64,000 bases of DNA from the NCBI GenBank assembly GCA_947000775.1, contig CAMQGK010000567.1, forward strand, positions 6,378,501 through 6,442,500, read 5' to 3'. The DNA is from Pterois miles. Lineage: Eukaryota > Chordata > Actinopteri > Perciformes > Scorpaenidae. Position 1 is the stretch's first letter, and each line of letters opens with the position of its first letter. The notes beneath the pieces were generated by a model, which was not told the DNA's origin, searched no databases, and saw only the letters and a program-made list of their open reading frames with translations. Position numbers and translations under genes: made by a program. This document shows, one piece after another, positions 26,634 to 45,177 of the stretch.

Positions 26634-26760
26634 CTCTGAGTGTTGGTCAGTAAGGGTAGCAGGGGGGCCCTGAGAGGAAACACATTGTCGTCTCCTCTGC
26701 CGGACTGACGAGTTTTGAAGATTTCCTTTTCTTCTGTCTTTCTACGAGCACATCATTATC
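26634..26760 (-). promoter_or_regulatory. Probable il2rb 5' non-coding exon and promoter-proximal region
   Basis: On the minus strand a donor CTCAGAG/GTATGG lies at 26634/26633. The start-codon exon has a good acceptor (CTCTCTGTTCACAG) at 24849, with exon sequence from 24848. Joining them would give a spliced 5' leader. A CT-rich microsatellite (26777-26818) lies just upstream. No TATA box is obvious. Confidence 0.3.
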
Positions 26761-26776
26761 TCACTCTCTTGTGCAA

Positions 26777-26785
26777 TCTCCCTCC

Positions 26786-26818
<33 letters not shown>
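26777..26818. repeat. CT microsatellite
   Basis: A run of CTCTCT with a few TTT and CCC interruptions, just upstream of the probable il2rb first exon. Confidence 0.85.
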
Positions 26819-26821
<3 letters not shown>

Positions 26822-26939
26822 TGCTCATCCCTCTGTCTCTTCGTTCTCGCCCCTGTCTCTTCTTTAAAGTGCCCAGTGACATTTTCCACTTAGTAACCAC
26901 AGCCTGTTTCTGGGGCTTTACAGGAAGCCTCATGAAGCT

Positions 26940-29468
26940 GTGTGTGATGGTGTGAGAGGACGGGTGGAGGTGGAGGTGGAGGTGGGGGTGGGGGTGATGG
27001 AGGGCGACTGACTACACAGCTCCTCCTGCTCACCAGCAGCAGCTACCTGGACACCGTTAAGATAATAATTGCACTGAAAACAAGAAATACAACGCACGCC
27101 ACATCCTGTTTCAATCACAACGTAAAGTGGGTTGTATGAAGGGAAACTCGTACGCCGTCCTATGAAGTGGTTTATGTCAACGAAACTCAGCTTAAAGTGA
27201 AGACTCAGACGATTAAAGTGGCTAAAAGCTACCAGATTTAGAACCACGGGGGTTATTTAAGATACAAACACACACGAAAAAGTTGTACAGCGTCAACTGC
27301 TACAGCTGCAACCACTGCACACACACATATCTATATATACTGCTCAGGGGCTTCGATAGAGAGAAAGAGGAAAGGAGGATGAAAGTTGATGCAGCAGCCT
27401 GCTCTGCACTCAAAGGTCACCCAACATTTCAGTTCTGTAGCCACAAGCCTCACGAGCTTTCTTCTGATTGTTAGTTTGCTCTTCCATTAGTATGTTAATC
27501 TGCCTGCTGTTGTCTCAAACGTAAGACACCTGGCCATGAGAGGGGACTAACAGATAAGGGGCTACATGAAAATTATTAGGTTGGTATATTGTTGTTTTTG
27601 ATGAAGAGGGTAGTCTATTTTTATTTATTTTTGGAGGGCAGGAGTTGGTCTTAATATATACATACATATGCATACATATAGATAATTTTATGTATGTATG
27701 TATTTTTTTTACATTATAATTAATATATATAAAAATAATACATACATACATAATGTATACATACATCTGATTGGTTTTCTAATTTGGATGCAATTTCCAA
27801 GTCCAAGGAGGTTCCAAACTAAGGATGTTAATAATTACCCGTTTAACCGTTAATTGGCATTAATAATTTTAACCAATTAACGCTTATCGGTTAAACAGTT
27901 AAAAGAATTAGTTAAAAAGCTGAGCAAATCTCAGAGGAGCGTCTTGTCATTTCAAGGAGAAAAGCCGGTCCGCCTTAAGTGCCCACCTTAAAAGAGTCTG
28001 AGTCGGAGTTACAAGATACAGGAAGTTGGTTCGGGTCTATAGCTTGCTTGACTGGAGGAGCTGTAGCCTCGTAGCATTATTATTACCACTACGAGCTGCT
28101 AACGTAGAGTTATTGGGAAAGTGGCTGCATGCCACGGCACTGCCGGCATACACTGCAGCTGGCGCATCGCTGCATGAGGCACAAATTTTACTGGTTAATG
28201 GTTAATAATCAGTTAACATGGGTCGGCTATCATTTATTTATTTATTCATTTTTCAAAATCGGTATCCCTGGTTCAAAACATAGAATGTATATAAAGATGG
28301 ACGACAAGACAGCTCCCCGAAAGTGAAGTCAAAACATCTTGATTGCCCCCTGGTGGCTGGCTGCAGTATTGGTCATAAACCCCATGTTAGCGGATGGGAC
28401 ATAGGCCAAACTAAAAAGTCAAAGTACCAGTCAAATAAATGTTTCCCAAAGATAGTTTCTGTCATTTTACGCAGTTGTTATCATGCTGATGTTTCTTCAA
28501 GTGTTTGTTTTTCTGATAAATTTGAGTTTAATTAGTTATTTGATCCTATAAAAAGAAGGCAGACATGATTATTCGCAGCTTGGAGTCTCACTCACAGACA
28601 AGCTGTGACCATGCTTGGCTCGCGATTGGTACGTTGCTGTACCACACACGTATCGTCCATCTTTTTATATAGTCTATGTCTAAACCAAATATTAATGTCT
28701 GAAGGGGATCTTGATATTTTTAAAAGTCAAACAAATTTCAGCCCCCTTCTCATGCCAGTAATTTTCATACAGTCCCTATTAATCCACAATGTGCTTTATT
28801 CATCTTGTCAGGGCTGATGCAACAATATGTGTTATAAGACTCATGCGTACTGCTTGGAGATTTTGATTAACAAACAGAATCCGACCAAACAAATGTCAAT
28901 CATGTTGCTGTACGTAAGACTATATTTCAACCCAGTTACATTTTAAAGTCAAATGCCAAAATGTGAGCGCAGTCAGTATGGCACCGATTAGGTAAGATCA
29001 GTGTTCTAGTATCTACATGTTTTCATCTCAGTCTTAAAGTTCAATGACGGGCCATTGTGCAACACTCATCCACGCTGTACATATAGGCCCACAAACCACA
29101 AAGCATCCACGCACACAACAATAACCGTTGCAACACAATCTGTTTGAAATCAACAGTCAGCAGTTGTCTGGTTTGGGTGCCTGAGTGGGTTTCAGACCTG
29201 CAGCGGGACAGAGGGTGATCTGATGCACTTACTTAGGTGTCAGCATCAGCTAGCAGCTGTAACAGGAGGAGAGACAAGGGCAGGGGGGGTTGAGGCGAGC
29301 AGAGGAGGTGCAAGAGGAAGACGAAAGTCAAAGTCCGCCGTGTGTGAGGCGGGAAGCTGCTGAGAGGGCCATAGACATGTTTGTGCTCAAATGCCAACAA
29401 GAACAAGCCTCCATCAACAGACCACAAAGTCAGGAGGGGGGGGAGGTGAGAACAATAACAAGGGAGGG

Positions 29469-29541
<73 letters not shown>

Positions 29542-29568
29542 TAGATATGTATATGTATATATATATAT

Positions 29569-29599
<31 letters not shown>

Positions 29600-31400
29600 T
29601 AGATATGTATATGATATATATGATATATAATATAATAAGATAATATAATATAACCATATAATGGCTAAAAATTCTGAATTATCCTTCAGCCAGCCGATTA
29701 ATCGGGCCGATTATTTGACATTTTTGACATGCCAATGTCTGAGCATATTAAGCTGGTTATCAAGCAGGCGCATCAGCGGGCAGCCCAGTGTTGTTGTTGC
29801 TGTAGAACATGTGTGACTCCGCCCCCCCATGTGTCAATCAAACTGCTGTTCTACCAGCAGACCTCAGCGATGTTGCCAACTTAGCGACTTTGTCACTATA
29901 TTTCTCCAGCGACTCTGTTTCAAAAAAGCGACTAGCGACAAATCAAGTGACTTTTTTTTGGTGTTATTGGAGACTGATGTGAAAGCACACATCGTTCTTC
30001 CTCTTCCCAACTAGCAGTGAGTGCTGCCGTGGACCCCTCCCCCGTCCTAAAGCGCTCACAGGCGGCCTAGTCCTCGTCGAGCGGTCGGTCTGGCCCAGGG
30101 CCTGGTCCTGGTCCTACAGCAGTCCTTCCTAGCTGCAGTCAGAGCAGGAGATGCTCATCCCTCCACACCCAGAGTGCAAATGAATTGTGAATGCGCAACG
30201 CCGTCACTGGTTCTAAACTAAATCACTGCACTAAAATCTGCTCTGCATTTCACTCACACAGCCGTCAGTCATTCACCTCGTCCACTGTGTGAGCCTCTGT
30301 GACATAAGCTCAGCATAACTGTGGATACCTTAAGCAACATCTAGCTGGTTAGCTCATCACGTCTCAGTCTAAACTGAACACAAAAGTACAGAGGAGTGAG
30401 GATCAAACCCTGAATTAAAAAAAAAAAACTCTCCTCTGCATCTGTGAAAAATGTAGATTGACAGACAGACCATAAGTGTTGTTCAGTAAATGTTTACTGA
30501 AGTTGAGAAATTTTGAGTATCATTTGATTATTATTAAGCTGTTATATTTTATCAGATGGAGGAAAAAAATGTAAATCACGCAAACATATCAGACCCCCAA
30601 AAACACAGCATCATATATCGGCTGTCCTGATTTTGTAAAAAAAAAAAAAAAAATAATAAAAAATCGGCCATAAAAATCCCATATTGATCGACCTCTGCTC
30701 ATTACATGGGTTAAAACACATAATCTTTGCTAAATGGAGGCTAGCAAAAACATTGTTGTTCACCTTTAACATTTATGTGACAGATGAGTTTCAACAATAA
30801 GTCAGTGCCATCTAGATCAGTGCTGACATTACTGATGTTAGTTTGCATTTCCGAATCATATTTTTGGTGACTTGAAACGGTCGCCTCAACCTCCGTCCTC
30901 TGTGTAGCAAAGACCGGACCAGATTACTGCTGCAGATACTCATCATATAGGCCTGGCTTGGTGGGAGAGGCAGCAGCTTGTGACAAAAAAGCAAGTTTCA
31001 GTGGTTTTTGTTGAAACCACCTCCTTTCTGCTGCCTTTACACATCACACGGAGAGACGAGTAACCCCTTCAGCTGCCGCTCAGTTTTAGTCTGAGTAGGG
31101 ACTTGTGTGTGTTTTATGTGCCCTGAATATTTAGAAAGCACTCATCAATATCTCATCTTTAGGTAGAAGAAAGTCTTTCCTTCACACAATATTCTACAGC
31201 ACCAAATGATAACAGTTTGGATTAGCCTTAACCAAAGGGTTATCACATATCTTCTGTGGTATTTCACCTCTACCATAACCCTCCTCCTTGTTTGTTTAAT
31301 GTTGAAAAAAAATCACACTTTATTTTAACGTTTTCAAAGAAGCCCAAGGTGTGAATCACAAGGGCGCCGTGTGTGTTGAGGCCTCACTTTAGGAAGCAGG
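26940..31400. other. Repeat-rich spacer upstream of il2rb
   Basis: No gene is supported. The region holds an AT/CATA-rich stretch (27640-27765), a degenerate interspersed repeat (27820-28680, sharing CAAAACATCTTGATTGCCCCC with 5480), and a T/C-tract-bearing segment with weak repeat character (30400-30680). The small frames here are short and without splice context. Confidence 0.4.
29472..29625. repeat. (TA)n / (GATA)n microsatellite
   Basis: About 20 TA units are followed by two blocks of GATA units separated by a TATATGTATATG spacer. The duplicated GATA blocks suggest slippage or local duplication. Confidence 0.95.
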
Positions 31401-31403
31401 ACC

Positions 31404-33815
31404 TCATTTTGCGTCGCTCTTTGTTTTCATTTCCGTCAGCGTCTTGTCGAGTTCCTGGCTCAAGATGTTTCTCTCCGTCCACGGGACTGCAGACGAGCCA
31501 GAGAAACGCAGGTTATGAAAGCAGTGAAAGGGAAAATTAAGAGCATCAGAACAATGAAAGTGAAACACACAGGTACAACCTACCCGTTTCATCCGTCTTA
31601 CGGCCGTACCAGTGACGGGGGTCGGCAGGCTGTGCAGCCGGAGGGTGGCTGATGTAGGAGACCCTGGACAGGGATTTCCATGTTAAAGGAGCACCTAGAG
31701 ACAGAGGGTGCAGGAGAATCTGTCTGTACTTAGAAACAGAAACACTTTGAGCTACAGCGCCTTGCAAAAGTTTTCATACCTTTTGAATTTTTCCACATTT
31801 TGTCACATTACAAGCACAGACTTATATGTATTTTATTGTAATTTTACGCGACAGACCAACACAGAGTAGCACGTAATTGTGAAGTGGGAGGAAAATGATT
31901 CGTGGTGTTCAAGATTTTTCACAAATAAAAATCTGAAAAGTGTGGCGTGCATATGTATTCATCCCCCTTTGCTCTGATACCCCTTACTTATTAGTAGATA
32001 GTAGATACTTCAATCTGGTTCTAAATGCGGTGAAGGTCTCAGAGGATTGTTAAAGAATCTTAGTGAAGAGACAGCATCATGAAGACCAAGGAACGCGGCA
32101 GACGGGTCAGGGATAAAGTTTTGGTGAAGTTTAAAGCACAGTTGGGCTTTAAAAAAATATCCCAAGCCCTGAACATCTCACAGACTGTCCATCATCTGAA
32201 CATGGAAAGCATGCGGCACAACCGCGGTAGCTCTGGAGGAGCTGCAGAGATCCACAGCTCAGGTGGGAGAATCTGTACACAGAACAACCTTCAGCCGTGA
32301 CCACAAATCCGGCTGTTACGCAAGAGTGACGAGAAAAAGGTGTTTGTTAAAAGAAAGTAATAAGAAGTCACGTATGTAGTTTGCCACAAGCCATATAAGA
32401 GACACAGCAAGCATGAGGAAGAAGGTGCTCTGGTCAGATGAGACAAAAGTTGAACTTTTTGGCCTACATGCAAAACGCTGTGTATGGCAGAAATTTAACA
32501 CTGCGCATCACCCTGAACACACCATCCCCACCGTGAAACACGGCGGTGGCAGCATCAGGCTGTGGGGAGGATTTTCTTCAGCAGGGACAGAAGCTGGTCA
32601 GAGTTGATGGGAAGATGGATGGAGCTGAATACAAGGCAATCCTGGCAGAAAGCCTGTTAGAGGCTGCAGAAGATTTGAGACTTGGGCGGAGGTTCACCTT
32701 CCAGCAGGAAAATGACCCGAAACATACAGCCAGAGCTACAATGGATGGTTTAGATGGCCCAGTCAAAGTCCAGACCTAAATCCTATTGAGAGTCTGTGGC
32801 AAGACTTGAAAACTGCCATTCACGGATGATCTCCATCCAATCTGGCTGAACTGGAGCTATTTTGTAAAGATGTGTCTGTAGATGTGCAAAACTGGTAGCG
32901 ACCTACCCTAAAGGACTTGCAGCTGTAATTGCAGCGAAAGGTGGTTCAACAAAGTATTGACTCAGGGGGGATGAATACTTTTGCACGCTACGCTTATCAG
33001 ATTTTTACTTCTAAAAAAAAAAAAAAAAATCACACACCATGAATTATTTTCCTTCCATTTCACAATCATGCGCTACTTTGTGTTGGTCTGTGACATAAAA
33101 TACATTTAAGTTTGTGCTTGTAACTTGACAAGATGTGGAAAAGTTCAAGGGGTATGAACACTAATGCGCTGTAAATGCTAATGTCAAATATGTCAAAGCT
33201 CATACAAAAAGACTGGAAATAAGAGGTATTCATAATTTAGGTGGTGCTCCCCTTTAATCGAAAATCATTTTTGAGAAAGAAAATTGACATTGTCTTGATT
33301 TAGCCAAACAACACAACACACCTGGCATACGAGCAAACAGAGTGAGAGTAAGTTAGCGTGTCACGCAGGGCAACAGCTGAATAATTCAGCGGGATACCAC
33401 AGATCCCATTTCAACCACCCTGCTCCCTTGATTTAATGCTACGTTAGACTAACAGCGTATTAACAGCAGAGTACTGCTGGTGCACAGAAGATGCACTCTG
33501 GACAGTAGGGTAGTTCATTTGTCATGGCATTAAAACATACTGATGTACAGACCTGGAAATATGTTGGTGCAAAGACAGTGACCCAGGCTGTGATAGCTGT
33601 GGTGGGGGCGTGAAAAGGCTGATCCAGGATCAACATAGCAAGGCAGCGACAGGGACGGCACACCAGGGGTTTCAACCGCCCTCACCTACAACACAGCATG
33701 TTCAGAGGAAATCAAAACTAACAACACATTTACACACAAAAAAATATGTTTTTACCTGCGTCTTTGTTGGTTTGCCGTCTTCTCGGCCAATTGAGGTCAT
33801 ACCGAGTCAGTAAAC
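31404..33815 (-). CDS. Possible small gene, 3' exons (unidentified)
   Basis: Two well-bordered minus-strand exons agree in phase: 31694-31584 (acceptor GTCTCTAG/GTGCTCC, donor AAACGG/GTAGGT) and 31486-31404 (acceptor GTCTGCAG/TCCCG, ending TGA). They encode a peptide containing SYISHPPAAQPADPRHWYGR, then TDETVPWTERNILSQELDKT and a lysine-rich end. A third segment ending at 33756 (donor ACGCAG/GTAAAA) is in matching phase and would add LTRYDLNWPRRRQTNKDA, but I find no proper acceptor for it. In human the testis gene TEX33 (CIMIP4) lies in this interval between the il2rb and tst/mpst genes. It is a candidate by position only, because I cannot confirm similarity. The alternative is chance open frames. 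Confidence 0.4.
31755..33171 (+). mobile_element. Tc1-type DNA transposon, inactive
   Basis: The ends are inverted repeats: CAGCGCCTTGCAAAAGTTTT and, on the right, the complement of ...GTATGAACACTAATGCGCTG. TA dinucleotides flank both sides, the expected target duplication of Tc1/mariner insertion. The internal transposase is broken. The element lies 60 bases from the acceptor of the candidate exon at 31694. Confidence 0.92.
32079..32830 (+). pseudogene. Tc1 transposase pseudogene
   Basis: The frame is broken into several pieces. A helix-turn-helix-like start (RRVRDKVLVKFKAQLGFKKI) at 32079 is followed after frameshifts by WSDETKVELFG (first DDE aspartate) near 32431 and FQQENDPKHTA (second aspartate) near 32700. 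SPDLNPIESLWQDLK (the last acidic residue) follows near 32765 in another frame. The N-terminal part is shortened and stops interrupt the reading, so it should not make an active transposase. Confidence 0.9.
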
Positions 33816-34134
33816 CGCAGGACAGGTTAGCAAAAACAAAAGGTGTTAAATTTGAATGTCATGCAAGACACCGGAGAGCATTATGTCAGGTTTCACCTCC
33901 GGACCAGATAAAAAAAGAAGACAAAGTGTGGTATTTTAAGACAACTGAGCTGCACACATACATTTATTTTGCACATTTATGGTGTTATTTGCTACTCAGA
34001 GGCAGACGTCTATTGCTCGGATGACAATCAAGCAACCAGTTTGTCAGATGAGGTCATCAAATGGTTTGCAAGCACAGCTTCTCCATCACAGGACAGATGT
34101 GTGAGGTGGACGGCATGCTGAGATGTATTTCTAC

Positions 34135-34415
34135 AGCTGCAACGATTAGTCCTAACCAACTATTTTGATAATCGATTCATTGTCAAAGTAATTTTTTCTG
34201 AAAAAAAAAAAATGACAGAAACGTCCGTTTTCGGCCTCAAATTCCTACTTTGTTTTATATCTTATTAAACTAAATATCTGAGGGGTTTGCACTGATAAAA
34301 CAAGATATTTGAAGAGAAAATCATCATTGATCACAGATCACATTTATTTTCTGACATTCTACACACCAAATGATTCATCTATAAAACAATTATGAAAAGT
34401 TGCAGCCCTGTATAA
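34135..34415. repeat. MITE-like repeat (CAACGATTAGTC type)
   Basis: It starts AGCTGCAACGATTAGTC, contains TTGATAATCGATTCATTGTCAAAGTAATTTTT, and ends near AAAAGTTGCAGCCCTG, which mirrors the start (CTGCAAC against GTTGCAG). It is non-coding. Confidence 0.55.
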
Positions 34416-35810
34416 TCCTGATAGGCACTTATTAGTGTTGAGATCACCCCAAACTCTCCTCTGACTCCCCTGCAACTTCAAACCCTGGACTTTACCCATA
34501 AAACAGTCCAGTTATGTTTAAAAGTAATTCACTGGGAAAAAAACAGTTTTTATTTCTTTTATTCAACTTTATTTCACAATTTTATGCCATTTATTGTGTT
34601 CTTTGTTATAATACCACACACAAATGTCAACTGGCTAAAACAATATAAAACATAACTTCCACAATTTTTCAGTATTTATATTATGTACATGCACTCATAT
34701 ATTCAGAGGCAAAAAAATCTCAGGCCTTCGCTCGCTCTCAAGTGCACTTTCGTCTGTCTTCCTTGCTGGTTGAGAGGCCATTCCAATGAGGATCCTTCAG
34801 CTGCTGTTTGCCACGTCGACTTGAGGATTTAAACGCTTATTTCTGATTTACAGCCTGCAGCTTTGTTTGTTTTGCGAGCGATGTGGGAAAAAAATAACGG
34901 CAAGTGATGGTACTTCTAACTGACGGAGCGCCAAAACGAACACACGCAACGTGACTCCTCCTCTATCTCATGCTATCGCAGTTTTGAAGCAGATGACGAA
35001 TGTTAAGTTTCACTTAATGCAGTTAAGAACAATAAAAGATGATTTAAACTGACCCATGTGTCCTTCTGTAACTCGTCCCTTCTCCGAGATGGACAGACCG
35101 CCACTTCCTGTCATCATAACTACCACAGTTAATCTTACAACCAATATACAAGCGGCAGGATTGCACTTTTACCTGAATTTGACGCGTTGACTGCATTCTT
35201 TTGATGCTTTTCTGGGAACTCAGACGGGAGGGACGTGTGATAGGAAGGAAACGATGGATCAGCAGGACAACGGGAGGACTGACTTCCACAGTGCATCTGA
35301 CTGCTTTGTCCCGGTACATGCCCATAAGCATGAAGTAGCTATAATACTTTTGGGGTTTGATAAAAAAACAGGAAGTTTAAGAAAAAACAAAATCTCCTCC
35401 TCTGCCACAACGGACTGATCTACACAGAGTGGTTGGGATATCTTATTTCTATGGCTCTGTTGAGAGATTATTATGACTTACAGAATTAATGGGAGGCATG
35501 AGCGAGCTCAAACATAACTGCAGATGTGGATTATACGAGTTACAAACAGCAACGGTCGCGTTGACAGCGGAGTTCTAGGATCATCAGCTATAAATATTTC
35601 TTAACGGTAAAATTAGGACCTTATTGAACTTGTTTAAAAAAAGAAGGGGAAAAAAAGAAAAACAGGTTCATTTGTCACCTGTGTGATAACAGCATGATAA
35701 TACTCAAAACTGGATTCTTATTGGAGTGGTCCATCAGGTGCTGCCTGCCTCCTGCGTGTCACCTCCACCCGATCAGGCTGCTCTGGCGGGATCGAGGCCA
35801 GCGCTGCTCT

Positions 35811-42143
<6,333 letters not shown>

Positions 42144-42162
42144 TGCTGCTCATCAACGCCTC

Positions 42163-42850
42163 CCTGTGGGAAAACAACCCAAAACAGAATAATTATTCAA
42201 TTTAAAAAAGTGTCCACAGACTAGTACAGTAGCCCTGACTGATTGTCCTGAAAACTGTAGTAACGTTACATGTTGGCCATTTACGTGATATCATTACGTT
42301 ATGTTTATAAGACTACTACAGTGTGACGTTAAATGCCACTGTACGTTAATGCCTTAAAAATAATCTTCTATAACACTACCAAACGATGCTCGGCTTTATT
42401 TGAACTGAACTTACCTCGTGTTTTATTTGGCTAAATATCAGAATAACGCGGGTTTGGGGACGTTAGCTTGATCGCTTCGCTAATGCTAATGCTAACGGTG
42501 TTGACGGCGACCGAAAAAAACACACCCTCCGACGGTCAAAAACGCAGCTGCCGGGCCAGTTAGAGTGTAAATGACCAAACCGAAAGAAACCTCGTTTTTA
42601 TCAACATCCCCCAAGCAATCGAATCGACATATATTGGTGTTATTTTTGACAATTTACCACAGTTGTGTATAACAATGTGACTCGCAACACCGTTTCGACA
42701 GCTAGCCTATCGCAAGAAAGGACCCCAATTTGTTTATTTCGTCAGGACCTTCAGGCAGTTTAATGGACGTCCGAGTGACACACGTCAGAGGCGGTCGGCC
42801 ATCTTTGTTGTGGCATTCATCCTGGGGAGTCTGCGCCTTTGGATGATTCA
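42163..42850 (-). promoter_or_regulatory. ube2i 5' leader and likely promoter
   Basis: On the minus strand a leader exon ends at a donor CACGAG/GTAAGTT (42415/42414) and joins the acceptor at 42164. Upstream sequence (42420-42850) is richer in CpG than the flanks. It contains a YY1-type motif AAGATGGCC (42806-42798, minus strand), typical of housekeeping promoters. No TATA box is seen. The exact start site is not determined. Confidence 0.45.
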
Positions 42851-43274
42851 GTCATTTTGAATCATGCCCCCAAAACGAATCACATCTTTTTTTATTCGTA
42901 TAACTAATGTTTTTTCCACATTAACCTGTGTTATATTTTAATGTTTGGGTATTTTCATTATGTTGTGCACTAATTATTAAATATAATTTAATAAGTACAA
43001 GGGACTCCATGGTATTATCTTTACATTTTAAGTAAAAGTCAAGTGTCTAAGTCCGGAAAAGTGTTGTATTTTAATTTTTTAGTCATAATACTTTTCACAA
43101 AGCTACCATGGTGTGATGTACACTGCCCATAGATGTCCCGAACACCGTAAAATAATAAAGTACAGGCAGAGGACAGATGTAGATACAGGCGCTGCCACAT
43201 ACTTCTAATGGGTTATAAATAATAATTGAATGTTTTTTTTCTTGTATTTCCAATACAGTACTGAAAATTCTCAT

Positions 43275-43770
43275 CATTATGTCTTTAAAGGACCAGTGTG
43301 TAACAATTAGGGCAATTTATTGGCAGAACTTGAATATGATATTGATGAGAATGTTTTAGTGTATAATCACCTGATAATATGAATTGTTGTGTTTCATTAC
43401 CGTAAAATGAGCTGTTTATATCTATCTAGGGAGCGGGTCCTCTGCATGGAGTCTGCCATGTTGCACTACTGTGTTTTCAACCGTAGCCCAGAACAGACAA
43501 ACCAAACTTTAACTTTTCCTGCTTGGGCCAGAGTCGATAACATTATTCGCTCCCGTCGCCGCCACTCTCTCTCTCTCGTGCTTCACGACTCACTTCCCAT
43601 GCACACACCAAGCACTGGCTCTCCCACAGATGGTTCTAGAGAGCTCCATTTGAATTTTAGCGTCGGCCACTGTAGCTCTCCAACACGTTTGGCACATGGG
43701 AGAGGCTTCAGTTGGTTGCAATCTCCTCACTTCACAACTAGATACTGCCAGATCCTACACACTTGACTTT
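43275..43770. mobile_element. MITE-like element (AAAGGACCAGTGTGTAA ends)
   Basis: The left end TTTAAAGGACCAGTGTGTAA is mirrored by the right end TCCTACACACTTGACTTTTAA. The frame at 43389-43766 lies wholly within it and shows no known domain. Confidence 0.65.
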
Positions 43771-43989
43771 TAAGCTGACTTGTGTGTTGGTGGGTGGAAG
43801 TCAGAAACCAAATGGACACTGAAGCTACTGTCAGTAACAGAGAGGGGGGTCTGATTTATTTGAAGCAATGCATGCCTCTGCAGTTACAGAAAGCAAGTTT
43901 ACGGCACACAGAAAAGAGTTGTTCAAACAGAGCTGATCGTTCTCTTCTCCCCAGCGTTAACGCTCTTTTGTTCTCGTTTTTTTAACCCT

Positions 43990-45170
43990 GATGGTGCATA
44001 GTAACAGCTGATATCATAAAAAATGGTTAACATAACTCATTACAATTTTTAACAGTTCAAAGATGACGATGTCAAACTTCCTGTAACAAAAGACAATTAT
44101 GCGGACTGGAACGAGTGCATAGCTTTCACTAAGCCACTCTCAAAATGTGACTCTTGCTCGGCAACTTATAAATTATTTTTCACATTGTTGCACATTATCT
44201 GGTCACATATGAGTTAAAGACTGTGTATAGTACAGTACAGGTGCATGTAGTACCACAAAGGTGTAACAACAGCTGAAATACATGAACTTTGCTCTGAAAA
44301 TCGGGCATATAGCCAGACACCTCAAATCAAGCACAGGAACCGGACTGAACTGGTTTTGATTTCCTCTGCGTCAGCATCCCCATTTTTTTTTTTTTTTTTT
44401 TTAAATATGTTGTACCGTATCTCAGCAAAAGCTGCAGTCTTTTTGTGTGTCTGTTATCTGCTTCATTTCTTTAATTTTCTGGGTTCACAATAAGTTGCAT
44501 TTTAGTCACTTTGCAACAATTAAAAATGTTAGACAGAGAAACAAAATGGCAAAAATATTTTCGCATCAAAATCAGCCTAAGACTGGAAGAAAATGGAAAT
44601 AGTTTTCTATAATCAATGGTCAATTGGTATTTCTTCCATCTACAGTATTTTGCCCTTTTGTCTTTCATGGCCCTCCAAGCTAAACATTTACTTTTCTGGT
44701 TACTGAATGAAGGAGTTTTTCCCCCATTTCATGAACTGGACATGTTTTAAAGGGGTAAAAAGATATGACATTATACCCATGTGTAGCACAACAAAACAAG
44801 GAGCTCACCATTTATTAAACATTTAGTAATAATTCATCACTCTACCCACGTGACCTTCTCAGAAAGGGCACTTCTTTCAAGAACCAAATGTCCTGTAACT
44901 GTACTATTTGTTGACACATAATACTAACAACCAAAACCACTGTGTTATTTCAGGATATTGAACTTTGCCATTAAGTAAAGCCAGATAATTTGCATAAGAA
45001 GGGATTTTCACTGCAGTTTTGTGACAGCTGCTGAAACCTGTACAGCATACTATCTCCTAAGCATTAGCAGAAATATATAAGGCTATAAGGATAGTATGGT
45101 TTTGCTTTATGGCTCTTGTTGGGAGCACACACTGCTGTTCACATCCTTGCAACAGTCCACCTCCTCTCCT
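43990..45170. other. Spacer between ube2i and mpst, no gene seen
   Basis: No exon is supported. A T-rich run lies at 44384-44403. The part nearest 45170 is likely the 3' untranslated region of the first mpst gene. Confidence 0.4.
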
Positions 45171-45177
45171 CTTTCAT

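Noticed and set aside
35044..35331. Minus-strand frame with a donor-like CAG/GTAAAAG at its end, considered as an upstream exon of the small gene
   Set aside because: Its reading phase cannot be joined to the segment ending at 33756 without inventing an acceptor.
43389..43766. 125-codon plus-strand frame
   Set aside because: It is wholly contained in a MITE-like element with mirrored ends.
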